Assembly (NCBI RefSeq): GCF_019312585.1
Contig: NZ_JAHWDP010000003.1
Coordinates: 372,001 to 436,000, forward strand
Direction of reading: 5' to 3'
Length of the DNA stretch: 64,000 nucleotides
From: Halomarinibacterium sedimenti
GTDB taxonomy: Bacteria > Bacteroidota > Bacteroidia > Flavobacteriales > Flavobacteriaceae
The position numbers and the translations under genes are program-made. Under the pieces are notes generated by a model. It made no database searches, had not been told where the DNA came from, and saw only the letters and a list, made by a program, of their open reading frames with translations. How positions within the stretch are numbered: the first letter of the stretch is position 1; every line of letters begins with the position of its first letter. Shown here in pieces: positions 16,569-25,754 of this stretch.

Positions 16569-16934
16569 ATGAAAACCGATATGTATACCAAAATTGTATT
16601 AACCGTTATTGCGGTATGTTTAACTATTAATGTGGTAAAGGAGTTTGAGATTATTCCGAAGGCTCATGCTACCGATACGCCTACGGAAGGACTTACCACC
16701 AATGAATACCGCTTGGTTCCTATTAGTGATATAGAAACCATCGATGTGCGAATTGTTGACATTAATACTTATGACGAATTGAATGTGAATGTAAAAAGTA
16801 TTGACACCTACGATGAGATGAAAGTCAATATTAAAAGCATCGACACCAGTGACGAGTTGGATGTAAATATCGATGAAATTGGTGGCAGTTGGGTAAGCTC
16901 TGGAAGCCCCATCCCTGTTACCATTAAACAATAA
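16569..16934 (+). CDS. Small exported protein with 12-residue tandem repeats
   Basis: The protein has 121 residues. The N-terminus has a hydrophobic segment (IVLTVIAVCLTINVV), which could be a signal or anchor. Residues about 50-105 are a degenerate tandem repeat of the type SIDTYDELNVNV-K (about 12 aa): DIETIDVRIV, DINTYDELNVNV, SIDTYDEMKVNI, SIDTSDELDVNI. The Asp-rich alternation suggests an extended or beta-helical, possibly cation-binding, stretch. The tail contains PIPVTIK. I do not recognise a family. It lies 67 bp before the ECF sigma gene on the same strand. Confidence 0.7.
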   Translation: MKTDMYTKIVLTVIAVCLTINVVKEFEIIPKAHATDTPTEGLTTNEYRLVPISDIETIDVRIVDINTYDELNVNVKSIDTYDEMKVNIKSIDTSDELDVNIDEIGGSWVSSGSPIPVTIKQ

Positions 16935-17000
16935 ATATCTTTGTAAGGTGTAACAATTAATCTTGTTAAACTACTAACTCTACAGTTAACCAAAAGACCA

Positions 17001-17495
17001 TTGACCGAAGAACTCGAACATAGTTTTGTTGCTCAGCTTGAAGAGAACCAAAACATTGTGCATAAAATCTGTCGTTTGTACACCAACGATAAAGATTCGC
17101 ATAATGATTTGTTCCAGGAAATAACTATCCAATTATGGAAGGCTTTTCCTAAGTTTCGCGGAGAGGCTAAGTTTAGTACCTGGATGTATCGAGTGGCTTT
17201 AAATACAGCAATAACACTTTATAGAAAGAGCAAACGCAGCGTGAAAACGCAGGATTTTGAAGGCGTAAGTTTTAAAATTACTGCCGAAGAGTACGATCCT
17301 TTGGTTGAAGAACAATTAAAATTAATGTACAGTGCTGTAAAAACGTTGAGCGATATAGATAAAGCCCTTGTGTTCCTATATCTCGAAAATAAAAATTACA
17401 GAGAAATTGCAGAAACTTTGGGTATTTCTGAAGTGAATGCCCGAGTAAAAATGAATAGAATTAAAGAAAAGTTGAGAACCATTCTTAACCCCTAA
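17001..17495 (+). CDS. ECF-type RNA polymerase sigma factor
   Basis: The protein has 164 residues and a TTG start at 17001; no ATG is available before the conserved region. Sigma region 2 is clear: IVHKICRLYTNDKDSHNDLFQEITIQLWKAFPKFRGEAKFSTWMYRVALNTA. Region 4 is LSDIDKALVFLYLENKNYREIAETLGISEVNARVKMNRIKEKL. It directs RNA polymerase to a small regulon. The next gene, 4 bp downstream, encodes a membrane protein that could be its anti-sigma partner. The weak start suggests low constitutive translation. Confidence 0.93.
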   Translation: MTEELEHSFVAQLEENQNIVHKICRLYTNDKDSHNDLFQEITIQLWKAFPKFRGEAKFSTWMYRVALNTAITLYRKSKRSVKTQDFEGVSFKITAEEYDPLVEEQLKLMYSAVKTLSDIDKALVFLYLENKNYREIAETLGISEVNARVKMNRIKEKLRTILNP

Positions 17496-17499
17496 AAGT

Positions 17500-18132
17500 A
17501 TGGACGAATTAGATATTTTAAAAAGAGAATGGCAGACTAGAGAGCAGGAGTTCCCTAAGTTTACCTCTAAGGATATTTATCCTATGCTATTGAAGAAATC
17601 CTCTTCAATGGTAAAATGGATTTTTTACATAAGCATTGCTGAAATGGTCTTGTGGACCACCTTGTATTTCTTTGTTCCAGAATCGAGTAAAAAGTTCCAG
17701 GAAGGAATGGGACTCAATGAAATTTTCTTGGCCTTAAATATTATTAACTATGCTGTTGTCTTTGTGTTTATCTATTTGTTTTATAAAAACCATCGGAAAA
17801 TTCAGGTGACCAATTCGGTTAAAAAATTAATGAAGAATATCCTGAATACACGTAAAACCGTACGTTACTTTGTGTATTACAATATTGGGATGGCAGCCAT
17901 ACTAATGTTTGCTACTAATTTGTATTATTATTTCAATAAAGAAAAACTACATCAACTTTTAGAAAGCGACGAGCTATTTGCCGCAGTACCCGCCGAAACA
18001 TTTATTAGTCTCAATATTATAGGAGGTATTATTATTATTGGTTTTCTAATCCTCTTCTATTGGATTATTTATGGACTACTATTACGTAGACTCAAACGAA
18101 ACTATAAGGAATTAAAAAAGATTGAAGTATAG
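17500..18132 (+). CDS. Membrane protein paired with the ECF sigma factor
   Basis: The protein has 210 residues. A soluble N-terminus of about 35 residues (MDELDILKREWQTREQEFPKFT) is followed by four hydrophobic helices: about 42-62, 80-103, 126-146 and 167-195. It is co-transcribed with the sigma factor (4-bp gap). Flavobacterial ECF genes are often followed by such proteins, and an anti-sigma role is the natural inference. However, no zinc-binding HxxxCxxC anti-sigma motif is present. Confidence 0.78.
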   Translation: MDELDILKREWQTREQEFPKFTSKDIYPMLLKKSSSMVKWIFYISIAEMVLWTTLYFFVPESSKKFQEGMGLNEIFLALNIINYAVVFVFIYLFYKNHRKIQVTNSVKKLMKNILNTRKTVRYFVYYNIGMAAILMFATNLYYYFNKEKLHQLLESDELFAAVPAETFISLNIIGGIIIIGFLILFYWIIYGLLLRRLKRNYKELKKIEV

Positions 18133-18150
18133 ATTCGGAAGATTAGAGAA

Positions 18151-18981
18151 TTAGGTATCTGTTTTCTCTTTTTCCTTTTTGTATTTCCATTGACGGGTTT
18201 TGTTGAGTTCTTCTTCTTTCTGAAGTTCATCGGTTGGAATTACTTTTAAAAAGGACGGATGTTGCTCAATAGCGTACTCAAGTTTTTCTATGATGGCCTC
18301 CATAGAATCATTTTCGTAATCTATGTCTAAGGGTTCTTTAATTTCCATAGACTGAAGGATACCACGTTTCTTAATTCGAATGCCTTTTTTATCGAACGAG
18401 CGTCTAAATCCGTCGATAACAATTGGCACTACTATAGGTTTGTTCTGTTTAATGATAAAAGCAGTACCGCGTCTAATAGGTTTCCAAGGTGTAGTTGTCC
18501 CTTGTGGAAATGTAATCACCCAACCATCATCTAGCGCCTTTTCAATATTACTTACATCGCTCATCTTCACTTGCCTATTCACATCCTTCCCCTGTGCACG
18601 CCATGTTCTATCGATACTTACAGATCCCGCATAGGCAAGAATTTTAGGCAACAAACCCGATTGCATCGTTTCACGAGCTGCCACAAAATAGATGTTGAGT
18701 TTAGGGTTCCACAAATACCCAATATTTTTAATACTATCGTCCCTACCACTTAAGCTGGCATTAAATACGTGGAACATGGCCACTACATCGGCAAAATAGG
18801 TTTGGTGATTGGACACAAAAAGGACGTTGGTATCTGGGAGTTTTTTTAGAATTTCACTTCCTTCAATTTGTAATTGATTAAACCCTTTAAAGCGTCTGTG
18901 TGTAAGCGCACCCAAAATACGGATGAGCCATTTTTTAAGGAAAAGTATATGTCCAAAAGGATTTTTCTTGAAAAGCCCCAT
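18151..18981 (-). CDS. 1-acyl-sn-glycerol-3-phosphate acyltransferase family protein
   Basis: The protein has 276 residues with the PlsC/LPLAT motifs: NHQTYFADV (the H-x4-D catalytic pair), VAARETM, SIDRTW, and FPQGTTTPWK in place of the common FPEGTRS. IVVPIVIDGFRRSF follows. It acylates lysophosphatidate or a related acceptor at the membrane in phospholipid synthesis. The E-to-Q change in the third motif is unusual but occurs in Bacteroidota paralogues. It is convergent with the sigma unit (18 bp gap). Confidence 0.88.
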   Translation of the reverse strand: MGLFKKNPFGHILFLKKWLIRILGALTHRRFKGFNQLQIEGSEILKKLPDTNVLFVSNHQTYFADVVAMFHVFNASLSGRDDSIKNIGYLWNPKLNIYFVAARETMQSGLLPKILAYAGSVSIDRTWRAQGKDVNRQVKMSDVSNIEKALDDGWVITFPQGTTTPWKPIRRGTAFIIKQNKPIVVPIVIDGFRRSFDKKGIRIKKRGILQSMEIKEPLDIDYENDSMEAIIEKLEYAIEQHPSFLKVIPTDELQKEEELNKTRQWKYKKEKEKTDT

Positions 18982-19030
18982 AAAGTTTTCAACCTAATTT
19001 TTGAAATGCAAAGATACTAAAAAAGCATGC

Positions 19031-19672
19031 TTAGACTATTTTTTGTAGTATTTCTCGTACTTCGTTCAGCATCATTGCGGTAGCACCCCAAACCACTTGC
19101 CCTTGCAATTTAAATGCGGGGACTTCAATATTTTTTGCATAGCTGGTAGAAAGTATCTGAGTAATTTTTACACGGTCATCCAAAAATTCTAACAAAGGCA
19201 CTTCCACCAAGGCTTCCACTTCCTCAATTTGTGGTACAAAGTTGGGGGTTTGTTGTGTAATCCCCATAAAAGGATGCACAAAAAAGTTACTAGGGGGAAT
19301 GTACACTTCGGTAAGTTGTTTTAAAACCTGAACATGATTTTGAGGCACCCCAACCTCTTCTTCCGTTTCGCGTAAAGCGGTATCTTCTAGGGAGGTATCT
19401 ACATCTTCCACTTTTCCGCCTGGAAAACCAATTTGAGCAGAATGCACCCCTTTATAGGTTTTCCTGAGGATTAAGGCAAACCGTGTTTCATTTTCAATAG
19501 AGGGATAAAAAAGACAAAGGACTGCTGCTTTCTTTGCCGATTGCATTTGGAAAGCACGCTCCTTCATTTCTTTTAATCGTTCTAAAGGGGCCATCTTAAA
19601 ATGAAAATCCTCCCCTGGAAGTTCCAAATTTTTTACCTTTACTATCTGTTTTTCGAATTCTGAAAATTGCAT
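19031..19672 (-). CDS. Nudix hydrolase, CoA pyrophosphatase type
   Basis: The protein has 213 residues counted from ATG 19672. The Nudix box GFPGGKVEDVDTSLEDTALRETEEEVGV keeps the G-x5-E-x7-REUxEExGU layout. The N-terminal AAVLCLFYPSIENETRFALILRKTYKGVHSAQIGFPGGK and the LTEVYIPPSNFFVHPFMG segment (UPF0035-like) fit NudL-type CoA pyrophosphatases. It would split CoA or acyl-CoA to phosphopantetheine and 3',5'-ADP. Its start codon lies only 2 bp from that of the divergent cyclophilin gene. Confidence 0.88.
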   Translation of the reverse strand: MQFSEFEKQIVKVKNLELPGEDFHFKMAPLERLKEMKERAFQMQSAKKAAVLCLFYPSIENETRFALILRKTYKGVHSAQIGFPGGKVEDVDTSLEDTALRETEEEVGVPQNHVQVLKQLTEVYIPPSNFFVHPFMGITQQTPNFVPQIEEVEALVEVPLLEFLDDRVKITQILSTSYAKNIEVPAFKLQGQVVWGATAMMLNEVREILQKIV

Positions 19673-19674
19673 CA

Positions 19675-20394
19675 ATGAAAGCTCTCTTAAGCGTATTACT
19701 CCTTTTTCTATTTTTTATAAGCTGTGAAGATAAACAAAAGACTTCCGAAGAAAAAGTCGAAGTCCTTAAAGAAACTGTAAAAGATACCGTTGCAAAAGAA
19801 GAAGTTGTAAAGGAAGAAAAACCACAAACAGCTCACTATCCAGAAATTACGAATGAAAATGTGGTTTCATTTTTAACCGAATATGGGAAAGAAAACCCCG
19901 AAACTAAGGTGAAAATAAGCACTCGCTTTGGTGATATCTTTATAGAATTATACAAAGATACCCCCTTACACCGCGCTAACTTTATCTATCTCGTAAAACA
20001 AAAGTATTTTGATAATACCTTCTTCCATCGGGTTGTACCAGATTTTATAATTCAGGCGGGAAATAGTGATACCAAAGCCACACCTATGAAACGTAAGAAA
20101 TTAGGCTTTAGCTATTTGCTTCCTGCCGAATTGGAAAACGGAAGAAAACATACAAGAGGTACGGTATCGGGAGCAAAAGAATATCGAGAGAATCCAGACA
20201 AACAAACGGCACCTTATGAATTTTTTATTTTTCTAGGACCCGATAAATATACTTCACACCTCAACGGCAACTATACTATTTTTGGAAGAGTCACCCAAGG
20301 AATGGATGTTGTAGATACCATTTCTAAATTGCCTCAGGACGATGGTGAATGGCCTTTACAGAATGTGTTTATCACGGCTGAAATTGTAGAATAA
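19675..20394 (+). CDS. Peptidyl-prolyl cis-trans isomerase (cyclophilin) lipoprotein
   Basis: The protein has 239 residues. The lipoprotein signal has its lipobox at LFFISC-E. A Lys/Glu-rich linker (about 20-55) precedes the cyclophilin domain (about 78-238): FGDIFIELYKDTPLHRANFIYLVKQKYFDNTFFHRVVPDFIIQAGN. FHRVVPDFIIQ carries the catalytic Arg and Phe, and TRGTVSGA and FEFFIF-type segments follow. It assists folding of periplasmic or outer membrane proteins. Confidence 0.92.
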   Translation: MKALLSVLLLFLFFISCEDKQKTSEEKVEVLKETVKDTVAKEEVVKEEKPQTAHYPEITNENVVSFLTEYGKENPETKVKISTRFGDIFIELYKDTPLHRANFIYLVKQKYFDNTFFHRVVPDFIIQAGNSDTKATPMKRKKLGFSYLLPAELENGRKHTRGTVSGAKEYRENPDKQTAPYEFFIFLGPDKYTSHLNGNYTIFGRVTQGMDVVDTISKLPQDDGEWPLQNVFITAEIVE

Positions 20395-20396
20395 AA

Positions 20397-21002
20397 TTAT
20401 TCCTTATAAATACTAGGTAGCGACCATTTAAAAACCACCGCAAAAAGGCGAATGGTAATCACTACCGAGCCTGAAAGAATCACTATTACATCTGATGACA
20501 ATGGCGTTTTTAGTAATAAAAAGTAGCTTAATCCGCCCATAATACAAGCAGTAGCATAAATTTCCTTTCTGAAAATAATGGGGATCTCACTACATAAAAT
20601 ATCTCGAATCACCCCGCCAAAACATGCAGACATCGTTCCTAAAGCAATACAGATAAGCGGTGGGAAATCGGCTGCGATTCCCTTTTCAACCCCAACAATG
20701 GTATACAAGGCTATCCCAATGGTATCGAATAAGAATAAGGACTTTCGAATATAGTTAAGCTTCTTCTTAAATACTACCGCAACAATAGTAGCTCCAATTA
20801 TTACGTACACAAACGTAAGATCACGCATCCATGCTACGGGGGCGTCTATTAAAACATCACGTAGGGTTCCTCCACCTAAAGCAGTTACAATAGCAATGAT
20901 AAAAATCCCGAAAATATCGAGTTTCTTATTCATAGCTGTTAAGGCTCCAGACACAGCAAAGGCAATGGTTCCTAAAATGTCAATAATTAAAAATAAGCTC
21001 AC
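20397..21002 (-). CDS. TRIC/YicG-family cation channel-like membrane protein
   Basis: The protein has 201 residues and a GTG start, overlapping the preceding RDD gene by 4 bp (GTGA). There are two repeats of the glycine-rich UPF0126 unit: DILGTIAFAVSGALTAMNKKLDIFGIFIIAIVTALGGGTLRD and FDTIGIALYTIVGVEKG...TMSACFGGVIRD, each of three transmembrane helices, seven helices in total. Prokaryotic TRIC homologues conduct K+/Na+. The overlap indicates translational coupling to the RDD gene. Confidence 0.88.
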   Translation of the reverse strand: MSLFLIIDILGTIAFAVSGALTAMNKKLDIFGIFIIAIVTALGGGTLRDVLIDAPVAWMRDLTFVYVIIGATIVAVVFKKKLNYIRKSLFLFDTIGIALYTIVGVEKGIAADFPPLICIALGTMSACFGGVIRDILCSEIPIIFRKEIYATACIMGGLSYFLLLKTPLSSDVIVILSGSVVITIRLFAVVFKWSLPSIYKE

Positions 21003-21718
21003 ATGTTCTGGGTATAGTAGTTATAGTCTTTTAAAATTATATCAATAAACTCGATGTCGTCTTTGTGTTTTCGATCTTTAATTTCGGCAACTTCCATAAT
21101 CTTAGTACGAAGTTTTATAAGCGTTTTAAAATCTTTGGAAGCCTTGGCCGAGGTATAGGTTTCTTTAATAATACGAGCATCGTTATCGGACAATCTAATT
21201 ACTGTGGGATAGGTTGGCTTGTATCCTTCCTTTAAATTTTCTAAAATGGTATGACTCATTAATACTTTATCTTTTAGGGAAATGACTGAAGTCCCAGCCG
21301 CCATATCTCCAATGCGCTGTGATTTTTTACTGAAGGCAATAAAAAACAACCCCATTCCAAAAATATAAATATCTACGATTCTGAAGAACCAACGAATGAG
21401 ATAATCGGCCAGTGAAGCCTGATATCCATCAATTTTAACCACCCTAATTTTCATTGCTTTTTTTCCTAGGGTTTGTCCGTCTAAAAATAATTCTTGCAAT
21501 AATGTGTAAAAAACGACTGGTAAACTTAATACGGTGCTAATACCTATTTGTGACCACTCGTCCATGTTTTCAAAAGCACCAAATCCCCAGCTTAAAATAA
21601 TGAGGTATCCCCATTTAATACACGAGTCTATAAAGTATGCCACAAGTCGTTCTCCTGCCCCTGCTGCCGTGTAATTTATTTTTACATTTTGGGTTGTGTT
21701 AATTTGTAACTCTGGCAT
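20999..21718 (-). CDS. RDD-family membrane protein
   Basis: The protein has 239 residues from ATG 21718 (MPELQINTTQNVKINY). A longer in-frame start would run into the divergent gene and lacks family similarity. The RDD signature is present: AGERLVAYFIDSCIKWG (Arg and first Asp), LFLDGQTLGKKAMKIRVVKIDG, LADYLIRWFFRIVD and KSQRIGDMAAGTSVI. Three transmembrane helices, then a soluble, charged ~75-aa tail. RDD proteins are often next to SpoIIM/MoxR/DUF58 genes, as here, where the divergent operon starts 24 bp away. Confidence 0.9.
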   Translation of the reverse strand: MPELQINTTQNVKINYTAAGAGERLVAYFIDSCIKWGYLIILSWGFGAFENMDEWSQIGISTVLSLPVVFYTLLQELFLDGQTLGKKAMKIRVVKIDGYQASLADYLIRWFFRIVDIYIFGMGLFFIAFSKKSQRIGDMAAGTSVISLKDKVLMSHTILENLKEGYKPTYPTVIRLSDNDARIIKETYTSAKASKDFKTLIKLRTKIMEVAEIKDRKHKDDIEFIDIILKDYNYYTQNM

Positions 21719-21742
21719 ATTCTTTTTTAATTTGGTAAAGTT

Positions 21743-22738
21743 ATGAGGGAAGTTGCTTTTATCAAACAAAATAAGGAAAAATGGCTGAAGTTTGAAAAAG
21801 CAATCTTCAACGATGACCTTAAAGACCCCGATGCATTGGCTTCGGAATACATTCAAATTATCAACGATTTATCGTACGCACAAACCTTCTATCCCAAAAG
21901 TAAGATTATAGGGTATTTAAATCAGTTAGCGGCGAAGGCTTTTCAGAAAATTTATAAAACTAAAAGAGAAGACACCAATAGGATCGTGGGTTTTTGGAAA
22001 ACGGAAGTTCCCCTCCTCACCTACCAATACCGAAAATTTATCTACATTGCTTTTGCTGTTTTTTCACTATTTACAGCTATTGGCGTTATATCGGCAGCCA
22101 ATGATGGAGAGTTTGTACGTTCTATTTTAGGCGACGCCTATGTAAATATGACACTAGAAAATATTGAAGCTGGCGATCCCGTTGCTGTGTATAAAAGTGG
22201 AAGCAATTGGGGTAGTTTTATTGGCATCACAGTAAATAATTTAAAAGTTGGGCTTATTGCCTTTATTTTAGGAGTTTTTGGCGGATTTGGAACCCTATGG
22301 GTCCTCTTTAAGAATTGTATTATGCTAGGGAGTTTTCAGTATTTCTTTTATGAAAAAGAGGTGTTTTGGGAAAGTGTTCGAGGGATTTGGATTCACGGAG
22401 CCATGGAGATTTTTGCTATTGTTATTGAAGCAGCTGCGGGTCTTATTTTAGGAGCTAGTATTCTGTTTCCAGGTACATATTCAAGGATGGAATCGTTTAA
22501 ACGAGGGGTGAAAGTGGGTGTGAAAATTTTGATTAGTACCTTTCCGTTTACCTTTTCGGCTGGGTTTTTAGAAGGGTTTGTTACTCGGTATTCCAATGTT
22601 ATGCCAAATTTTCTTTCGGTAGGAATCATTCTGTTAACACTATCCCTCATTGGGTACTACTATCTTATGTATCCGTTTGTGGTTCAGAAAAAAATGCAAC
22701 AATCAATTTTAACTTCGGGGAGACTTAATGAGGTATAG
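21743..22738 (+). CDS. SpoIIM-family (stage II sporulation protein M-like) membrane protein
   Basis: The protein has 331 residues. The N-terminal helical soluble part (MREVAFIKQNKEKWLKFEKAIF... DLSYAQTFYPKSKIIGYLN) and about six transmembrane segments (from about 95 to 322), including NLKVGLIAFILGVFGGFGTLWVLFKNC and the HGAMEIFAIVIEAAAGLILG motif, match SpoIIM homologues found in non-spore-formers. The role in Bacteroidota is unknown, but the association with MoxR and DUF58 is conserved. First gene of a six-gene operon; overlaps the next by 11 bp. Confidence 0.9.
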   Translation: MREVAFIKQNKEKWLKFEKAIFNDDLKDPDALASEYIQIINDLSYAQTFYPKSKIIGYLNQLAAKAFQKIYKTKREDTNRIVGFWKTEVPLLTYQYRKFIYIAFAVFSLFTAIGVISAANDGEFVRSILGDAYVNMTLENIEAGDPVAVYKSGSNWGSFIGITVNNLKVGLIAFILGVFGGFGTLWVLFKNCIMLGSFQYFFYEKEVFWESVRGIWIHGAMEIFAIVIEAAAGLILGASILFPGTYSRMESFKRGVKVGVKILISTFPFTFSAGFLEGFVTRYSNVMPNFLSVGIILLTLSLIGYYYLMYPFVVQKKMQQSILTSGRLNEV

Positions 22739-23465
22739 TTCACAACTCTTTTTTACAGTAACTCGCATAGTAACGTTTGCCCTGTGTTGCTTTTGGCTTC
22801 AGGTTTCGGATGCTCAAAATGAGCCGAAACGGGTATTTGATGAAGATTTTAAAGAGCGTTACAACAATGAAAAGTTTAACTATGAAGGGAAAGAGGTTGT
22901 GCGTTACACGCGAAGGGGAAGTGGTGAATTTGAAGAGTTTGAAAATAAGAAAACCGAAATCGACGAGGAAAATAATGAGGAAGAATTTACTGGCGATGTT
23001 CCCAGATTCCAATTTCTTAATTGGATTTTTGTCATTGCTCTCATTCTGGCGGTAATCTACCTCGCTTACATTCTTATAAATGAAGGCGGGACGAGTCTTT
23101 TCAGTTCAAAAAAGAATACAGAAATTACAACTCACGAAGATTTTTCGGTTGAAAATATTGAACAAACCGATATTGAAGGTTTAATAGCCTCCGCAGAAAA
23201 AAGTGGCGATTATAGACTCGCCATTCGTTTCTATCATATTTTAGTTTTAAAACGCTTAAGCCTTAAGAATTTTATAAAACTTGAAGAAGACAAAACCAAC
23301 GAAGAATACTTTTATGAAGTAAAACAGCAGGGTTTTAGCAACGATTTTAAGTTTACCTCCTATTTATACGATTATATCTGGTACGGTGAGTTTCCCATTA
23401 ACTTAAAGCAATACCAAATCGCTAAGGAGAATTTTGTTCAACTTATTAAAAAGGTCGCCTCATGA
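22728..23465 (+). CDS. DUF4129-domain membrane protein
   Basis: The protein has 245 residues. A signal-like N-terminus, an acidic periplasmic region (GEFEEFENKKTEIDEENNEEE), one central transmembrane helix (about 94-116) and a C-terminal cytoplasmic DUF4129-type domain (SGDYRLAIRFYHILVLKRLSLKNFIKLEEDKTNEEY). It overlaps the SpoIIM-like gene by 11 bp and the DUF4350 gene by 4 bp, so the three are translationally coupled. Confidence 0.82.
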   Translation: MRYSSQLFFTVTRIVTFALCCFWLQVSDAQNEPKRVFDEDFKERYNNEKFNYEGKEVVRYTRRGSGEFEEFENKKTEIDEENNEEEFTGDVPRFQFLNWIFVIALILAVIYLAYILINEGGTSLFSSKKNTEITTHEDFSVENIEQTDIEGLIASAEKSGDYRLAIRFYHILVLKRLSLKNFIKLEEDKTNEEYFYEVKQQGFSNDFKFTSYLYDYIWYGEFPINLKQYQIAKENFVQLIKKVAS

Positions 23466-24673
23466 AAAAGGTATATCTCATAGGAGGCCTCATTATTATT
23501 CTTGTCATTATTTTGGCTCGAAGTTGTGATTTTTCCTACTCCAAAACTATTGATTGGGAGGAGTCTTTTAACGAAAAAAGCAACAAGCCCTACGGATTGC
23601 GTGTTTTTTACAAAGAATTGGCTCTCATTTTTAAGGATAAGAAAATCCGAACGCTGTATCACCAGCCAGCGAGTTACTTTTATGCCAATTCTGAAGACGG
23701 TTACGGTGACCACATAGCAAAGGGCACTTATATAAAAATAGGAAACTCCAATGCCCTCACCTATGACTCTGTGGATGAGTTACTCTATTTTGCAGAACAT
23801 GGAAATACTTTATTTATATCAGATTATTATTTTCCACAAATACTAGTAGATACACTAGGTATTGATATTGACTATGTCCCAAACGAAAAAGATAGTATTT
23901 CCAAATTAGTATTTGAATCTAAAAATCTTTCTGAAAAGAATACAAAAATTGACCGCAGCATTGGTGATTATTATTTTGGGGTGATGCCGCCTTCTTCACA
24001 TCAAGTATTAGGCTATGCAGATGAAGAAAAAACAAAGCCCAACTTTATAAAAGTCCCTTTTGAAGATGGTACTATTTATTTACACCTACAGCCTAAAATA
24101 TTTACCAATTACAATGTTTTAAAAGACGATAACTACAGCTATGTAGAGGAAGTTTTATCCTTTTTCCCAGATGAGGATATTTACTTCGATTCATTTTATA
24201 AATATCAAACAGCCTATAGTAATGAAGCCGAGGAATCTTCAGATTTGGGATGGTTCCTAGAACAACGTGCCTTTCGGTGGGCTTGGTATTTGGCATTAAT
24301 ACTGATATTTCTTTTCGTTATTTTTATTGCCAAGCGAAGACAACGCATAATTAAGGTGGTAAAACCTTTAGAAAATACTACCGTTGCTTTTGTAAAAACC
24401 ATTTCAAACTTATACTTTGAAACCCAAGACCATAAAAACATTATTGAAAAAAAATCGACCTATTTCTTAGAAAGGATACGCACACAGTATAACTTAGACA
24501 CTTCAAAGTTGGATGAGGAATTTATAGAACGATTGAGTTTAAAATCGGGAGTGAAAAAAGAAAAGGTAAAAACTCTCATAAATTACATTGATTGGTTACG
24601 CAACAAAAGACAATATTTTGAAAGTAACCTGATACAGCTTAATACATATATCGAAGAATTTTATTCAGAATAA
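23462..24673 (+). CDS. DUF4350-domain membrane protein
   Basis: The protein has 403 residues. An N-terminal transmembrane helix (about 4-20), a large periplasmic DUF4350-like region (NEKSNKPYGLRVFYKEL... GNTLFISDYYF), then a second helix (about 274-290, FRWAWYLALILIFLFVIFIAKRR) and a cytoplasmic helical tail. Homologues fold like a glutamine amidotransferase domain but lack the nucleophile. The gene position between DUF4129 and MoxR is conserved in the phylum. Confidence 0.82.
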   Translation: MKKVYLIGGLIIILVIILARSCDFSYSKTIDWEESFNEKSNKPYGLRVFYKELALIFKDKKIRTLYHQPASYFYANSEDGYGDHIAKGTYIKIGNSNALTYDSVDELLYFAEHGNTLFISDYYFPQILVDTLGIDIDYVPNEKDSISKLVFESKNLSEKNTKIDRSIGDYYFGVMPPSSHQVLGYADEEKTKPNFIKVPFEDGTIYLHLQPKIFTNYNVLKDDNYSYVEEVLSFFPDEDIYFDSFYKYQTAYSNEAEESSDLGWFLEQRAFRWAWYLALILIFLFVIFIAKRRQRIIKVVKPLENTTVAFVKTISNLYFETQDHKNIIEKKSTYFLERIRTQYNLDTSKLDEEFIERLSLKSGVKKEKVKTLINYIDWLRNKRQYFESNLIQLNTYIEEFYSE

Positions 24674-24675
24674 CT

Positions 24676-25743
24676 ATGGAAGAACAAAAAGACGAAAAGT
24701 TTACACCTGAAGATGCTCAAGCTCCAAAACATATCGACCCCGTTGAGGAAGTGTTAGGCACCGAGGAGGAATCCCTTGACTTTAAAAGCAGGCTCGATTT
24801 GGGAGAGTTAAGTCAAAATGTACAAAAGATTCGATCCGAAGTAGGTAAAGTCATTGTGGGGCAAAAGGATATGATTGACATGCTCATCGCATCACTTCTG
24901 GCGGGCGGGCATTCCCTTATTGAGGGTGTGCCAGGAATTGCCAAAACCGTAACAGCTAAGTTACTTTCTAAAACACTGTCGGTTGGATTTAGTCGAATTC
25001 AGTTTACACCCGATTTAATGCCTAGTGATATTCTAGGGACATCGGTTTTTAATCTAAAAACTACCGAATTTGAATTCAAAAAAGGACCTATTTTCTCGAA
25101 TATGATTCTTATTGATGAAATCAACCGTGCGCCAGCAAAGACGCAAGCAGCTTTGTTTGAGGTGATGGAAGAGCATCAAATTACAATGGATGGTATTCAA
25201 TATGATTTAGCCCCTCCCTTTATGGTATTGGCTACACAAAACCCCGTGGAGCAAGAAGGAACCTATCGTTTGCCTGAAGCACAGCTGGATCGATTTTTAT
25301 TCAAAATTACAGTGGATTACCCTAATCTGGATGATGAGATTGAAATCTTAAAGCGAGAACACGATTTAAAAGATACTTCCAAAACAGATACAGTAGCTTC
25401 CTTTTTAACTAGCGAACAAATTGCTAAGTATCAACATTTGGTTTCTCAAGTGTTTATTGAAGCACACTTGTTGCGTTATATCGCACAAATTATTGTAGCA
25501 ACTCGAAATAACCAATATCTGTATTTAGGAGCATCGCCTAGAGCATCCATTGCCATTTTAAAAGCCAGTAAGGCATTTGCAGCGATGAATGGACGCGATT
25601 TTGTAACTCCGGAAGATATTAAACGTGCGGCAATACCAGTATTGCATCATAGAGTAATTGTGACGCCCGAACGCGAAATGGAAGGGCTTACGAGTGATGA
25701 TATTATTAAGCAAATTATTGAAATGACCGAAATACCAAGATAA
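24676..25743 (+). CDS. MoxR-family AAA+ ATPase
   Basis: The protein has 355 residues. After an acidic N-terminus of about 40 residues comes the MoxR AAA core: [33 protein letters not shown] (Walker A GVPGIAKT), [36 protein letters not shown] (Walker B and sensor), [21 protein letters not shown], and sensor 2 [10 protein letters not shown]. It is a chaperone-like ATPase thought to act on the DUF58/VWA-type partner encoded two genes downstream. Confidence 0.93.
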   Translation: MEEQKDEKFTPEDAQAPKHIDPVEEVLGTEEESLDFKSRLDLGELSQNVQKIRSEVGKVIVGQKDMIDMLIASLLAGGHSLIEGVPGIAKTVTAKLLSKTLSVGFSRIQFTPDLMPSDILGTSVFNLKTTEFEFKKGPIFSNMILIDEINRAPAKTQAALFEVMEEHQITMDGIQYDLAPPFMVLATQNPVEQEGTYRLPEAQLDRFLFKITVDYPNLDDEIEILKREHDLKDTSKTDTVASFLTSEQIAKYQHLVSQVFIEAHLLRYIAQIIVATRNNQYLYLGASPRASIAILKASKAFAAMNGRDFVTPEDIKRAAIPVLHHRVIVTPEREMEGLTSDDIIKQIIEMTEIPR

Positions 25744-25754
25744 AAACAGGACTC

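Noticed and set aside
21719-21856. Longer N-terminus for the RDD protein
   Set aside because: The extension crosses the start of the divergent SpoIIM-like gene and has no RDD similarity; ATG 21718 gives the family N-terminus.
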